DNA from: Trileptium ribeirensis
Lineage: Eukaryota > Nematoda > Enoplea > Enoplida > Thoracostomopsidae
Reading direction: 5' to 3'
Length of the DNA stretch: 64,000 bases
NCBI GenBank assembly: GCA_030248225.1
Contig: JASANE010012140.1
Span: 1 to 64,000, forward strand
Positions 1 to 11,521 of this stretch are shown piece after piece. A program made the position numbers and the translations under genes. Each line of letters starts with the position of its first letter. Position 1 is the first letter of the stretch. The notes under the pieces were generated by a model. That model searched no databases, was not told the origin of the DNA, and saw nothing but the letters and a program-made list of their open reading frames with translations.

Positions 1-1
1 G

Positions 2-1387
2 CTCATGTTGAGTTCTTTTTGTTCGTTGGAGTATTTGGTCTGGAATTCTTGGGTTAATTGAATAATATTGTTTAACAACATTGGAACCACGATATATAAC
101 TGGAGTTCCAATCTCCACACGATCACCGCAACATCCAAAACAGTCTATCAAACCGTATCCACATGGTTCGTGTCTTTGATATGGATTAATAAACGATGAT
201 GATGTGGATGGTGTGCACGACTGTATTTTTTCCAGTGTGCACTCAAAGTCTGCATAGATTACATAGGGACATCGTTGCAATCGATGTAGGTTGGTGAGTT
301 GAAGTGTGGAATTTTCTGGTGGGGTCTTAATACGGGAGGGTTTGTCGTTGCGACAGCGATCGAGATGCTCTGCAGGTTGCTCCGGTGAATAACACGGGAA
401 GAGACATCGATCACAGAAATATTTTCTGCGATGATCACGACGCTGATCAAACAACAACGCGTCCAAACTACCGACTAAGCAATAATGATTGTCATATAAT
501 AGCAAGTGTATATATTGCTCATTGTGAGTCTTTGATATATACAGTGGGAAAATAGAATTATTTTCGAGTCCATATACATTAACTGCCATATTATTTTGTC
601 TTTCGAACCGTGGAATGTCTTTTAACTTCACGGGATAATCTATTCCATTCATGTTCAGTTCATTAGTATATGGTTGGTAATTGTTAATACGTTGCGGGTG
701 TCGGGTATGATCGATAGGGTGTAATGCTGCAAGCACACTCCATAGGAAGCAACGATCGTCACTGTTTTGCACGTTGATGACAGCATGTTTGTTGCGGATG
801 TACGGAGGAAGTTGTTTATATGTCGATCCGCGCAGGGGTCGGTACACGCTGATGTGTACATCTGCGTGTTGAACATCCTGTACGATCCATCCTGATCCTT
901 TGCCCTGGAAATCATCCAGCTTCTTTGTCAGTTCAACAAACATAACGGTGATTTCACCGTCGATGTCTGACCCAGGTAGGATGCAGCAGGATTTGGTATT
1001 GAAATGTGCTGTCATCTGGGTTCCATCCAGTTTGCGCAGTAAGCACTTAACGCTGATCCACAGCTTAATACCACGCCCCCTCTCAGCGTCAACCAGTTTG
1101 TCCACCAAGTCCTTCGATTGCTGCAAAAATATAGTCAAATCGGAGATGGGTGCATTGGGGATTAGGTAGTAGCTGCAGAGGTAACCTCTGAGCGCATTGA
1201 TCCATCGCAAGAGTTTCATGTTGGAATTCCAGTCAACGACAGATGCCTGGTGCTTGCAGGAGTTGACGATATACGATGTCGAGTCGTTGTCATCTCGACG
1301 TGCCTTCGTTGGTGGTTCGTCAATAATATCTTGCGCCAGACGTCGCAAGACGTCGAGGTTCGTCGACTCGTCCTGGATGGTCCACAT
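2..1387 (-). CDS. Polinton/adintovirus-like family B DNA polymerase, 5' part (runs off window edge)
   Basis: An uninterrupted reading frame on the minus strand continues past base 1; its first Met is at 1387 and the frame is already open from 1459. The roughly 460 residues seen resemble the N-terminal half of protein-primed type B DNA polymerases of Polinton/Maverick elements and adintoviruses. The best landmark is YADFECTLE (bases about 255-281), a typical exonuclease I motif with the metal-binding Asp and Glu. Upstream of it lie a Cys/His cluster (CDRCLFPC, then a His and a Cys) and a conserved block around CFLWSVLAALHP (about 725-760). The polymerase palm motifs would lie beyond the left edge. 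The element would replicate its own DNA by protein priming. No stop occurs in the visible part, so this half is not obviously decayed, but the join to the upstream zinc-finger ORF is out of frame. Family assignment is from recognition of motifs, not a search. Confidence 0.85.
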   Translation of the reverse strand, partial: MWTIQDESTNLDVLRRLAQDIIDEPPTKARRDDNDSTSYIVNSCKHQASVVDWNSNMKLLRWINALRGYLCSYYLIPNAPISDLTIFLQQSKDLVDKLVDAERGRGIKLWISVKCLLRKLDGTQMTAHFNTKSCCILPGSDIDGEITVMFVELTKKLDDFQGKGSGWIVQDVQHADVHISVYRPLRGSTYKQLPPYIRNKHAVINVQNSDDRCFLWSVLAALHPIDHTRHPQRINNYQPYTNELNMNGIDYPVKLKDIPRFERQNNMAVNVYGLENNSIFPLYISKTHNEQYIHLLLYDNHYCLVGSLDALLFDQRRDHRRKYFCDRCLFPCYSPEQPAEHLDRCRNDKPSRIKTPPENSTLQLTNLHRLQRCPYVIYADFECTLEKIQSCTPSTSSSFINPYQRHEPCGYGLIDCFGCCGDRVEIGTPVIYRGSNVVKQYYSINPRIPDQILQRTKRTQHE

Positions 1388-1431
1388 CGAGTTATCAGAT
1401 GTCGATGTTGACGGGAATTCCAACCTGACGA

Positions 1432-1842
1432 TTATTGCGCTGAATCAGCGGTTGGTTGCTCATGCAGCGCACGACACCGTCTCGTTCCACTTGAGAGCAC
1501 CACATGTCGAGCCGCGGAATTCATTGATGTCGAGGGTTGAGCAGCGGTCGATGTTGACGGTTGATCGATTGCCACTGTTGGGGAAAATGGATGTTGATTT
1601 GTCGTCGGAGCTTGCACTTGGTCCTGTGTCTGCACGGATGTGCATGCTTGATCGTGTGCAAGGAATTCGTCCAGGTGCGGGTGTTGCTTCTGAATATGCC
1701 TTTGTGCGATGTCTTTGCGCGCGAACATTTTGCCGCACCAATGACATTCGACTTTTTGCTTCATATGTACGAATGTAGTGTGCCGTTGTAAATTATCACT
1801 ACGTTTAAAGGTCTTATTACAGATAGCACATTTAAACGCCAT
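1432..1842 (-). CDS. C2H2 zinc-finger ORF upstream of the polymerase
   Basis: A 136-codon ORF starts at an ATG. It opens with a C2H2 finger (CAICNKTF with HTTFVH) and a second finger (CHWCGKMF with HIQKQH) in residues 4-55, followed by a Thr/Ser/Gln/Pro-rich tail. It ends at TAA 1432-1434, while the polymerase frame, shifted by one base, opens at 1459, so the two overlap by a few codons. Polymerase proteins of Polinton-like elements often begin with such fingers, so this may be the polymerase N-terminus separated by an indel, a programmed frameshift or an assembly error. It could instead be a separate DNA-binding protein of the element. The sequence alone does not decide. Confidence 0.7.
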   Translation of the reverse strand: MAFKCAICNKTFKRSDNLQRHTTFVHMKQKVECHWCGKMFARKDIAQRHIQKQHPHLDEFLAHDQACTSVQTQDQVQAPTTNQHPFSPTVAIDQPSTSTAAQPSTSMNSAARHVVLSSGTRRCRALHEQPTADSAQ

Positions 1843-2475
1843 CTTTTAAGAATTTCTGGAATCTAGTGTTTAACTAGGTTACATCATCATACATTTTAAA
1901 CTCACAACATACACGATAGCCTCCATTTCTCGGTCAAGACATCAATAATCTACTGTACCATCTCATACAAATCCAGTATATATAAGCTTGGTGACCGAGT
2001 ACAGCATCAGAGAATTCTCAGTTTTTATCAGTGAGAGAAGAGCGGGGGTAAGGAATCAACTTTAACAACAATTGAAATATGAACTTTTTAGCTTGTCAGC
2101 ACAGCAAATCTAATTATTGACCACATTCCAAGAAAACACAATCATGAGTATGTAATCAAGTACATATGAAACATTAAGGTTTGATTGAACCTCTTCCTCA
2201 TCCTTAGGGGGTTGATCCGAACTGCTATGTTATTATTTTTACCGTTCTCTTTGCAGAAATCTATTCTTTTTGCTGATTTTACGAAGCTGTCTACCCAGCG
2301 GGAGAGAATTTCATGTGCAATAAAAGTTTTACAAACACTTCCTCGCATGCACACACACGTAGTTTACAAACTACATGCCGCTTCGTTATTAGAATGTTTA
2401 CAAAAACTCAGTTAGGGGTAGCTTGCGGAGGAACGGGCAGCGGCATAGACCAAAAAATTGATGTTATAAAAGAAA
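1843..2475. other. Intergenic region upstream of the polymerase, TATA-like box
   Basis: No gene seen. The clearest signal is TATATAAG near 1977-1984, about 30 bases before a TCAG initiator-like sequence, which could drive a plus-strand transcript. Read on the other strand, the same TATA run lies about 130 bases upstream of the zinc-finger ATG. An element terminus (terminal inverted repeat) may lie here or further right, but its partner is outside the window. Confidence 0.3.
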
Positions 2476-2835
2476 GTGAGAAGTTGGTCGATCCTCACTT
2501 TGCAATTCAGTCATTATAAAGTTTTGTTTACTATCATGCTTTGCCAAACGTTTTACAGTCGTCGCCTTCATGCGACTGTAAAACTATCTCAACATTTTCA
2601 ACAATGGCACTCGGGACCCAACCCCGCCAAAAAGTCCTGGTTTTTTAAACCCCTTAAGACGGTCAAGCGGATTTTGAAACTGGGTTCCCAGATAAAAAGT
2701 CGTGACCGCCGACGTTTGTGTGTTCTTCCGCTCCTTTCGAAAATTAGTGGGAGTGCGTGGCTATACCAACAAGCCCGCACGCCACGCCATGGTAATCGTA
2801 ATGAATTACACCGTCGTGACGGCATTTTTGGTTAG
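2476..2835 (+). CDS. Hypothetical basic protein ORF
   Basis: A 119-codon ATG-to-stop ORF, noticeably less AT-rich than its surroundings from about 2600 onward. The product is rich in Lys and Arg in the middle (for example KTVKRILKLGSQIKSRDRRR). It has no recognisable domain, signal peptide or membrane segment. It lies downstream of the TATA-like box at 1977 and divergent from the polymerase, so it might be another gene of the virus-like element. It could equally be a chance ORF in a GC-richer repeat, because other frames are also open here. Confidence 0.25.
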   Translation: MRSWSILTLQFSHYKVLFTIMLCQTFYSRRLHATVKLSQHFQQWHSGPNPAKKSWFFKPLKTVKRILKLGSQIKSRDRRRLCVLPLLSKISGSAWLYQQARTPRHGNRNELHRRDGIFG

Positions 2836-2879
2836 TTCTCGCTTGGAGTTACAGAGCGAGATGGATAAAGAGATGCGGA

Positions 2880-3010
2880 GACACCGGTGTTGAACCTCGG
2901 GAGATCCCCCACCCTAAAACAGGGAAACCTAAAAAAGGGTGGAACACCGCTACGCCAGTCGCAAGCCTGGAACCCCTTCGGGGGGAGTGTGGAGCGCACC
3001 CAAAGGTTAA
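2880..3010. other. GC-rich hairpin-forming segment
   Basis: A GC-rich island in AT-rich DNA with two hairpins. CCACCC and GGGTGG (about 2909-2942) flank an A-rich loop. CCCC-TTCG-GGGG (about 2973-2985) is a stem closed by a UUCG tetraloop on the plus-strand transcript. It may be a structured RNA or the terminus of a mobile element; there is no family match I recognise. Confidence 0.3.
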
Positions 3011-3199
3011 ACATTCCTACCAAAGATAGATATAGTTTAAAGTTGTTATTGCACTTAGTAGGTTTTCTAGTAAAAGTTCTGTTTTCATACAAGATCGCTG
3101 CAGTTAACATAAAAATATTAAACAACCACTAGCAGTTCAACTTTAAATCTCTTCACGCCTTATATCACAAAGCTTTTAACTTAAAATTTTACAAAACAA

Positions 3200-3840
3200 T
3201 TGCATGTAAGCATGTATGTGTGTACATATAAACATAGTCCAATACATATGTACATACAAATGTGAAAGCGTTTATATGTAAATATAGCTGGCAGGTATAC
3301 ATTACTGTACATAAAAAAGTATGTGTGTATATATCCCTTTGTGCTAAGTATTCATTTTGTGTGTGTATTCGCAAGTATACTATATATATGTATAAGTAGA
3401 GTATTATGTATATATAAGTACATGAACATGTGTATAAGTATAGTACTATATCCTATATATGTATAAGTATAGTACTATATATGTAAATACATGAGCATGT
3501 GTATTGGTATAGTACTATACATGTATATATACATATACTAATACTATATACAATATATAAGTATAGTACTATATATATATATAAATACATGTGCATGTAT
3601 ATTGGTATAGTATCTATACATGTATATATACATATACTGGTACTATTCTTGCCATCCTATATATACTATATATATATTATTATACTATATATATAAATCA
3701 AACTAGATATAGTATATATATGTATAAGTATAATACTATATATGTAAATACATGTAAATACATGTACATGTGTATAAGTATAGTACTACATGTGTATATA
3801 CTATATATGTATGTGGAAATACATGTGCATGTATTTAAAA
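3200..3840. repeat. AT-rich satellite of TATA/GTACTA/ATGTGT motifs
   Basis: Low-complexity DNA built from TATATGTATAAGTATAGTAC-like units and palindromic pieces such as TATAGTACTATA and ACATGTGCATGTGT. The short ORFs seen on both strands (for example Tyr/Ile-rich products) are artefacts of this composition. Confidence 0.8.
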
Positions 3841-6800
3841 AAGTACATATTTTCGATGAAAACCGGAAACCTGGTTATACCCTAATAAATGGAAGCACGT
3901 AATGCTATAACTGTCCATAAACCCTAAAAAAGAAATATTATTATTTGAAACGGTTGTGCAACGCATGGGAAACAAGCAGAAGTTCCTAACCCTATAAATT
4001 ACTGTGAATCAAATAATCGTCTGTATCCAAATCCAATAACGTGTGCATAAAATAACAAACATATAATCCATGTATATGTAGAACATAAGTGACTATATAT
4101 CATCCTAAATATGTGTAAGCACGTACCGAGACAACACCATCGCAACCCGCACCCTACAAAGTGAAGTCGATGAAATCTTATGTAATGAAATCTGTGCTCA
4201 AAGCGCAAGATTCGCGGTTATTAATATTAATTTTTTTGCAAAAATGGTTCACTGTGTTCAGAACTTAAACATAGTTCAAAACCTAGAGGGATAAAATAGG
4301 ATTCATTGTAAACAGCCAAGCCCCCTACAGAATACACACACTACGATAACAGATATATAATGACATAGCGAGAGTATATATATATGCTCAATGACCGAGT
4401 GAACAAAATATAAATGAAGCAATATATTTTTTATACTTTATGCTTGACATATATGTAACATAAAAAAGACTGATGTGTGAACACTAAATTGGCTATATTG
4501 AAGCGTCTCGACTGGGTATAATATTTGGAATACAGCAAATTTTCAACAACAAAATATACTGAACGCGGAAGTTCAAAGGTTGTGCATTCGTAGAGATTAA
4601 TCCGAGCCAGCAGAGTATAATTAATGTAGGGAATTACCTAGGGCTATAAACCCAACGGTTAAAAATTACTACCTACATCAATTGCATATAGATGATATAA
4701 AAACCGCGCAACAGCAAAGTAATACTGTTTGGTATGACAGCTAACGCAATATAATACGCATATGCATATATGTCGGTAGGGGGGTTACCTACCTCACGAA
4801 CCAACAGTGGATTCATAGGTGAAAATATACCACCGAAACCCCCGACATGACCAACCACCGACTTGTATGCTTATCTCCAAAGTTGGAAGGTTTGCTACAA
4901 CAAACAAAATACATACCTGCTACTAATACATAATCACACCGTCCATAAGTGCAGAGCAGTATTTTTGGTTTCTATCCATCGGCTGCAGGGCGTGCAATGC
5001 TACTAACGCACACTCCAACTTAGCTTGAAGGGCTGAATGTGCACCATGATCTGACGATATTACAGCGCGGCCGATTCTCATGCTACAGCAGAATCTATTA
5101 TACCCATTCTGCCACTCATCATATTTAATAGTTGCATTTCTGGTATAATTATTACTGGCTAGAACTCTAATTCGTTCTTCAGTTTACGAAAGATATAACT
5201 CATCCGCTATTGCACTATTAATCTACCGTAATCCAGCCATATTATATATGAAACTGTATAATTTGAAATAAATGTAAATATATATATAATTGCTTCATGT
5301 TTACCAGTTTGGGTTTATAAATTTGTATATACAGGATCTGCTGTATGGGCTAGATCCAAACTATCGTTGGGGAATATCGTAATAATACTTGAGAAAGAAT
5401 AAACTAGATGCTTCGCGTGACCGTTGGTAATGCCATAGCGACAGTACGTATATATAAAATGCTCATTGACCAAGTGAGCAAAAGTACGTATGAAGCATAA
5501 TATGTTATACTATAAACTTATATATATCTATATATATAATAAAAACAACGATGTCTTGACACTCGTAAATTTAAAAAAGTTCTATATATACATATTAGAA
5601 TGTGAACAACTGATACACATGAAAAAGAAAAAATACCATAGAATGCAAAAACATACATAATTACAAAAACATGCATTTGTATGAATCAAATTAGATAAAT
5701 GGTCAAACTCTTAACAATTATCGATGTCACAAACAATCTTGAAAATAACAGCAACAAAAAACGTAATGGTATAAGCAGCAAAGGAAATTGATTTGGTTTT
5801 TGATTTGAAATTCATCTTTAAGGAAATTGATTTGGTTTTTGCACATTTAAAATACAGAAAGTTTGCTTAAATATATATATCCACAATGATGTTCATAAAC
5901 GAATACGTATATGTTACATGGATACTTCGTAGGATCGCTGGGTGAGCTTTATCCACCCTTTTACAGGGGCAAATACTATATCTAAATAATTAGATCGTAA
6001 TAAATGTAGCTAAAAGCATTCAATTTGAAAATAAAAATCTCAAGCAAATGAAAATTAAATATTGAGAAACAGAACTAGGTATGTAATTGGTAATCACACT
6101 CGTTCAAACCACACACACAATATAACATTTTACCAGTTGTGTTTTGGACGGTCGGTTTCAAGAAAGACTGTAAATTAGTGTCGTGTCTTCAATTATACAT
6201 GCAGTATATCATCGACAAGTCGTGTCCCAAATGTAGCAGCCAAAATTTTGCCGCAATGGCTGCAGGGAAGGAAAAATATTATTTTCGGAATCAATATCTG
6301 CGTAGACCTAGGGTATATACCCAACGCTGGCAACGCTTCAATATAATTGTATATATTCAAATGTGATTTTATACTGGAATTTTCTGACAGGATAAGGTAG
6401 GATTTTCTAAAAAAGGATATCTCAAACAGAAAATACATAGTAACTTTTGAGTTGCCAACCTCAGCAACATTTTTGTCAAACCCTAGTAAATAGTCATCAA
6501 AATCTTATAATTTATACATATATGATCTGAAGTTCAATTGATTAAAGTTGATTCTGAATAAATCGAGAATTGGTCGTATCGAGTGATCACCCTCTTAAAT
6601 CACGTCAAAAAATAGACGCACGCGCTCGATTTCAACCATAGGAACAGATAAGGAAAATTCTCCGTTCATTTCGTTCAGTAACAGTTCAGCAACTCGTTCA
6701 TACAATTTTCATTCAATACAAGTTTTAAATAAACTCTTTTAGGCATGTTATAACATGTATATGATTAAACTCTGTTAAGCGTGCTATAGTATATATACGA

Positions 6801-7713
6801 TCTTTCTTTCACCTAATTTAGAAGATATATAACGATATTAACGCTGAACGTTTGGTATCACTAAAGGCTATATACAGTAGTTAAATCACCGTTGTTAATA
6901 ACCTTAACTACCTTTATTAAATAAGTCTGAGTAATTAAAGATATTCTGTTGAAAAGTTCGAAATTGTGTGGGATAATTGCGAACACTGGGTCCAGGAATA
7001 TTTACGAGAATATACATCAGGTTACTCTAACTGAAAGTGAAAAGCCATATCAAATTCGACAAAAGTGGATTCAGACCTCCCACCCACATACACCCGAGAT
7101 GATACCTGTAATCTAACATACATTGTGAAATGCAAATTACCTATATTATGCTAAACGTACAATGTGAGGGATAGGTACAAACCTAACGATACAGCAGAAG
7201 TATCTGGTTTGCAACTGGAAAAACAATTTGACAAACAAGTTAAACCCAAAGTTGAACAATTATAACCTTGAAGAGTACGGACTAGATTTGTTGCAGGGTA
7301 TATTATATATACGTAATAATAATTAAAAATTGCAACAGTATCGTCACCACAGATTATAAAATATTGCTAATGGTTGTACAAAACGTGTCATTACAATTAC
7401 TACTTAAGATGTATCTTAAATTACACACAGTTTTGATTCTCTATTTAATAATGGTGCGTGCCAGAATTTGAACAAACATGTCTGCGCAAATACTTCCAGG
7501 TCATTAGCCGATCACTTAGCGAAGCCTTAACGTGAGATCGTATGTTAAATGTGACCAAAAATTTTAGTTCAATGTTCCTATTTAAATGGTATTTCAAGCT
7601 TCTAAATACCTAAACGTAAAAGTTAATTTTTGATTCATGGATTGATTTGTTGGAACCCAAGGTGAGCTCACAGACAAAACTTAATAACAGATTGGAACGC
7701 AGCGACCCTGCAA
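3841..7713. other. AT-rich DNA without a recognised gene
   Basis: No coding exon pattern found. It holds a diverged duplication (4358-4430 and 5428-5505) with a shared core TAATGMCATAGCGA, a TATA run and TGACCRAGTGARCAAAA. It also has a short tandem repeat AAGGAAATTGATTTGGTTTTTG (about 5778 and 5820) and otherwise unique-looking AT-rich sequence. Confidence 0.4.
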
Positions 7714-8165
7714 TTATGCGGGATTCACGTTATAATGTCCCCACCACTTGGAACTTATGTACCCCACACAATGGCAGGCGCACCCTAAACTACAGAGTGT
7801 CTTAGACACCCCTGTGTTTTTAAATAAAGTTTCAAACAAATTTCAAACAAAGCTAGCTAATAGTTTGGCTTATTTCAGACGGTGTCAATGAACCGTCGTT
7901 GCTTTTTCGTTTTGCTGAGGGTTTCCGCCACCCCGTGGGGTCATTGTACATAGCGCCTACAGGATACCCTAGAAACACCGCATTGGCAAGCATAAAACAC
8001 CGAAATACTACATTGCCAAAATGAGGTTTCTAGGGGTGTGCCAGACACCCTCATATTTTGTTATATGGTGTTGGTGTCACTGTCGCCTTCTTTACGGTAT
8101 AGTCTACACTACAGGGGGACAAAAGTTCCAACTGTTGGGGACATTATAACGTGAATCCCGCATTA
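7714..8165. mobile_element. MITE, PIF/Harbinger-like (TTA duplications)
   Basis: About 450 bp bounded by inverted repeats of roughly 45 bases that begin TGCGGGATTCACGTTATAAT and differ at only a few positions. Each end is flanked by TTA (7714-7716 and 8163-8165), the 3-bp duplication typical of PIF/Harbinger insertions. No ORF of note inside. The interior has a second palindromic layer (GTCTTAGACACCCC and GGGGTGTGCCAGACAC). Confidence 0.8.
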
Positions 8166-10354
8166 CTATTTCTATTGTTTGAGCCAGAATATATTGGAAT
8201 TCACCAAAGATATTACTACCCCAAAATGCTCAAAACGAGACATAACCAACTTTGTGTTAAATAGTGGAAAATATTATGCTTAACTAAAATAAAATAAAAC
8301 TTAATTAAATAAAACTCTGAATGCTCCATCCACATGACAAATCTCATACGACTCAGTGGAACAGTTGACGAGTTACACGTGTCAAATGATTTAAAATAAA
8401 GTCCGTCGATAAGGAATGTTTACAATTTCTTGCACTCCACTGCTGACTCAGAGGAACCCCAAAATTCTCAAGCACAATTATTTATGTATTATTTTCTGTA
8501 TTGAGTAACAGACACTTAACACTAATTAAGTTAATCATGCTCATAAGTTCTTAGCTATCCATCAACATGACTTTTCATAGCCCATCAGTCCAAAAATATA
8601 CAATCTTATAGTATCAGCTTTTTTTGCAACCGTACATATATCGAACTAGTACTCTCGGATGCTACTAAAAAGAAATGAACAAAATATTTTAGTCTCGCAG
8701 AAAAATGGAAAATTATTTAATAAAAACTAAATTTTCCAACTGGTTCTTGGCAAAATATTAGCGCTCGAGTAGTTCAATCATTTCAATGACTTTATAAAAT
8801 CGTTTGTGAAAAATAATTCGAGACCACGTAAGTGTGAAAATATATATATACAAGTAAACATGTTGTAAACATTATCGCGGATGTAGCATTCCTTTATGAA
8901 GTTTATACCGCTAGAAACTAGAATATAGTTCACGAATTCCACAAAATTTATAAGACTGTTGGAAATACTTTGTCGGCTTACTAATGAGAGTGTTTCAGTG
9001 CCACATTGTTACTTACTACATTATCATAAACAATGGACATACTACCAAACTTTAGTTTTAAACTGCATTCGCAATATGTTTTTGGGAAATATTCAAGTTC
9101 TAACTGCATCTTATCAAACTTTATAAGTTATATTTAACTGTATTCGCAATATTTTTTGGGGAAATATTCAAGTTCTAACTGCATCTTATCAAACTTTAGA
9201 AACGCCACATGCTGTGCATGTAATTTAGAGCAGAACTTACTTTTTGAATGCGACAGTTCAATATACATATTTTGAAAAGGAACCATCTATTTGCAAATCT
9301 GTATGTTTGTCACCAGTGTGATCATTGCGGTGTAGTTTAATAAACGCTGTAGTCCGACGAAATATGTGTGCATAAATAATGGTTTAGCAAAACTGATGAA
9401 ATATAAGTCTGTATAATATGAAAATTAAGATATCACCACTCAATCATATTAACAATCAAAATCGTGTTCTAATATGAACCAAAGCAAAACAAAGAGAGCG
9501 GTATTACACCCCGCAGAGTTTTTAATTGCAACACTATCTGAAGGACTATTAAAATATTGCTTAAATAGACTGAAATACGTTTTAAAGCAATTAGCGCTAT
9601 ATACAAATTTTGCTAAAACTTCAGTTTCATGGAACAATATTGTCGCTAAGTAAATTTGTTGCAGCAAACACCGCATAGGGTCAATTAACAATACAGCAAC
9701 ATCCATTGCGCTTCCCTGACCCAATGACCCAATTAACACCCCCGCCGACATGGAATTTGCATGTTGATTACAATTTCCTCCGCTGACACAATTAATCAAC
9801 CATATAATACACATCCCAGCCCAAATAATATCCCCTAATTGACCCAAATAGTATCCCCGCATTTGACCTACATAACCCCCGCTCATTAATCATCCCGTAA
9901 AGGCTATCTCCGCATTTGACCTAGATATCCTCCGAAAAGACTCTCCTCCGCATTTGACCTAGATATCCTCCGGTTACACTATCCCCGCATTTGACCCAGA
10001 TATTTTCCGCTACGGGCGGAGGGCTCAAAACCAGCTTTTTTCATCTACTCCAGCACCTTAAATCGCAGCGAAAACCCGTTGGCACTTATATCTTGGTAAC
10101 GAACGAAATACTAAGTATGGTCAAGGGTGATTTTAGGAATCGCTGCAACCATGGCCGGAACCATCTACCCACACTACGACGGACCTTGGCCACCTATGTA
10201 TGAGTGAAGTATATACTATATACATATAGGTGCGGAAATTTAGCATTAAACACTTGTAACAAAACCCAGTGTCATTTGGTATTAATATACGGGATAAATA
10301 TGTTTTGTATGCAACATGCACATGAGAAATTTGTAATAGAAATGTATGTAGTCA
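8166..10354. other. AT-rich DNA with small duplications, no gene
   Basis: No exon recognised. A 76-bp-period duplication lies at 9060-9198 (AACTGYATTCGCAATAT to ATCTTATCAAACTTTA twice). A degenerate minisatellite lies at about 9833-10012 with core CCGCATTTGACCTAGATATCC in four or more copies. The 145-codon minus-strand ORF at 9449-9886 is largely a translation of this repeat. Confidence 0.5.
9833..10012. repeat. Degenerate minisatellite, CCGCATTTGACC core
   Basis: Four clear copies of CCGCATTTGACCYA followed by GATATCCTCCG or a variant, at about 9856, 9909, 9948 and 9985. Spacing is irregular at roughly 37-53 bases. A weaker copy (AATTGACCCAAATAGTATCC) precedes them. Confidence 0.7.
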
Positions 10355-10357
10355 TAA

Positions 10358-10609
10358 GACCGTGTTCACATTGTAACCGATCAGATCCGATATGATTCGA
10401 TACGGTTAGTTCAAGTATACAGTGTATTTACACTGCGTGTGGTCTAATTCGATATATCAGGCACAATTTTATCGTATCCGAATCAAACCATACTTTGCTA
10501 CAAATGCAAACAACGTATCCAGGCCATAGACTAAGAATTTGGTGGTACCATAATTGGATGTAATTGTCATAATAAATTAGCTCGAGCCGGACTCAGTGTG
10601 AACCCGGCC
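10358..10609. mobile_element. MITE, Harbinger-like family with GACCGTGTTCACATTG ends
   Basis: The left end GACCGTGTTCACATTG pairs imperfectly with the right end CAGTGTGAACCCGGCC. The interior carries GATCAGATCCGATATGATTCG-like sequence shared with the copy at 11269. Target duplication is not clean, so this copy is more decayed. Confidence 0.65.
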
Positions 10610-11268
10610 AAGTGGTCTAGATACAATACTCACATCAACTAAGTGCTCATCGCTGGAACCCATTTGCTCCAAAAATAGAATTTTTTCAAGTAAACTAATC
10701 TCAGTTTTATTTTAACCTCGAGCAAGTGAGAGAATCGCTCGTTCGAAATGTGATAGTCATTTTCCAATCCGTAAATAAATATTATGTATATACCAATTTA
10801 ACCATGAATAGTAAATACAGATGTATGTGTATGCACGAATTTAGTTACATATATATAACTGTGTATACCAAACCTTTTACTTCGCAAATATTCTGACTCC
10901 TATACCCCCAAATGTATAAGGGACTGGATTACCCATCGCAAGGAACTACAAATGATCCAAAAATTTCCAACTAATTCAGAATCGCTACACATATACCTTA
11001 TAAGAAAGGTAAAGCTCAACATCTGAGGTGTAGTAGTAAAGCCTTTTACTGCCGTCCATTTTTGATCGAAAGCAAACATTTGTATACACATAAAAACAGA
11101 GTTTAAATTATCCTGATAAATGCTTAAAAATTAGCAACCATTGCAGCGATTATAAATCATAATTGATAACTACTGAAAAAGCAATTACAAAATGCAGCAT
11201 TTTGGATCCTATTCTCCCGATAGTAATAATGCTTAAATCAACAAGTAAAATGCCCCCTGTTGCTACTG

Positions 11269-11521
11269 TTAGGCCGTGCTCACATTGCGTCCGATCCGAT
11301 CCGTTTCGATCCCTTTTGTGTTCACGTTCATATTGCGTCCGATTCGATCCGACCAAACTTTACACATGCCGCATTCGCGTGTAACGTAAGTATATTTTGT
11401 CACACGATTCGGATCCAATAGAATTGTGCATGCTCTATCGGATCAGATGCAATGTGAACACTCTATATACATGTACACGTGCATATCGTATCGCATCGAA
11501 CGTACTGCGAACACGACCTTA
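11269..11521. mobile_element. MITE, Harbinger-like, second copy with TTA duplications
   Basis: TTA flanks both ends (11269-11271 and 11519-11521). The ends are GGCCGTGCTCACATTGCGTCC and its approximate inverse GTACTGCGAACACGACC. The interior is dominated by GATCCGATCCG-type sequence. Same family as 10358-10609. Confidence 0.75.

Noticed and set aside
1197..1778. 193-codon plus-strand ORF
   Set aside because: Shadow of the minus-strand polymerase and zinc-finger frames, which carry recognisable motifs.
9449..9886. 145-codon minus-strand ORF
   Set aside because: N-terminal half is the CCGCATTTGACC minisatellite read through; no domain.
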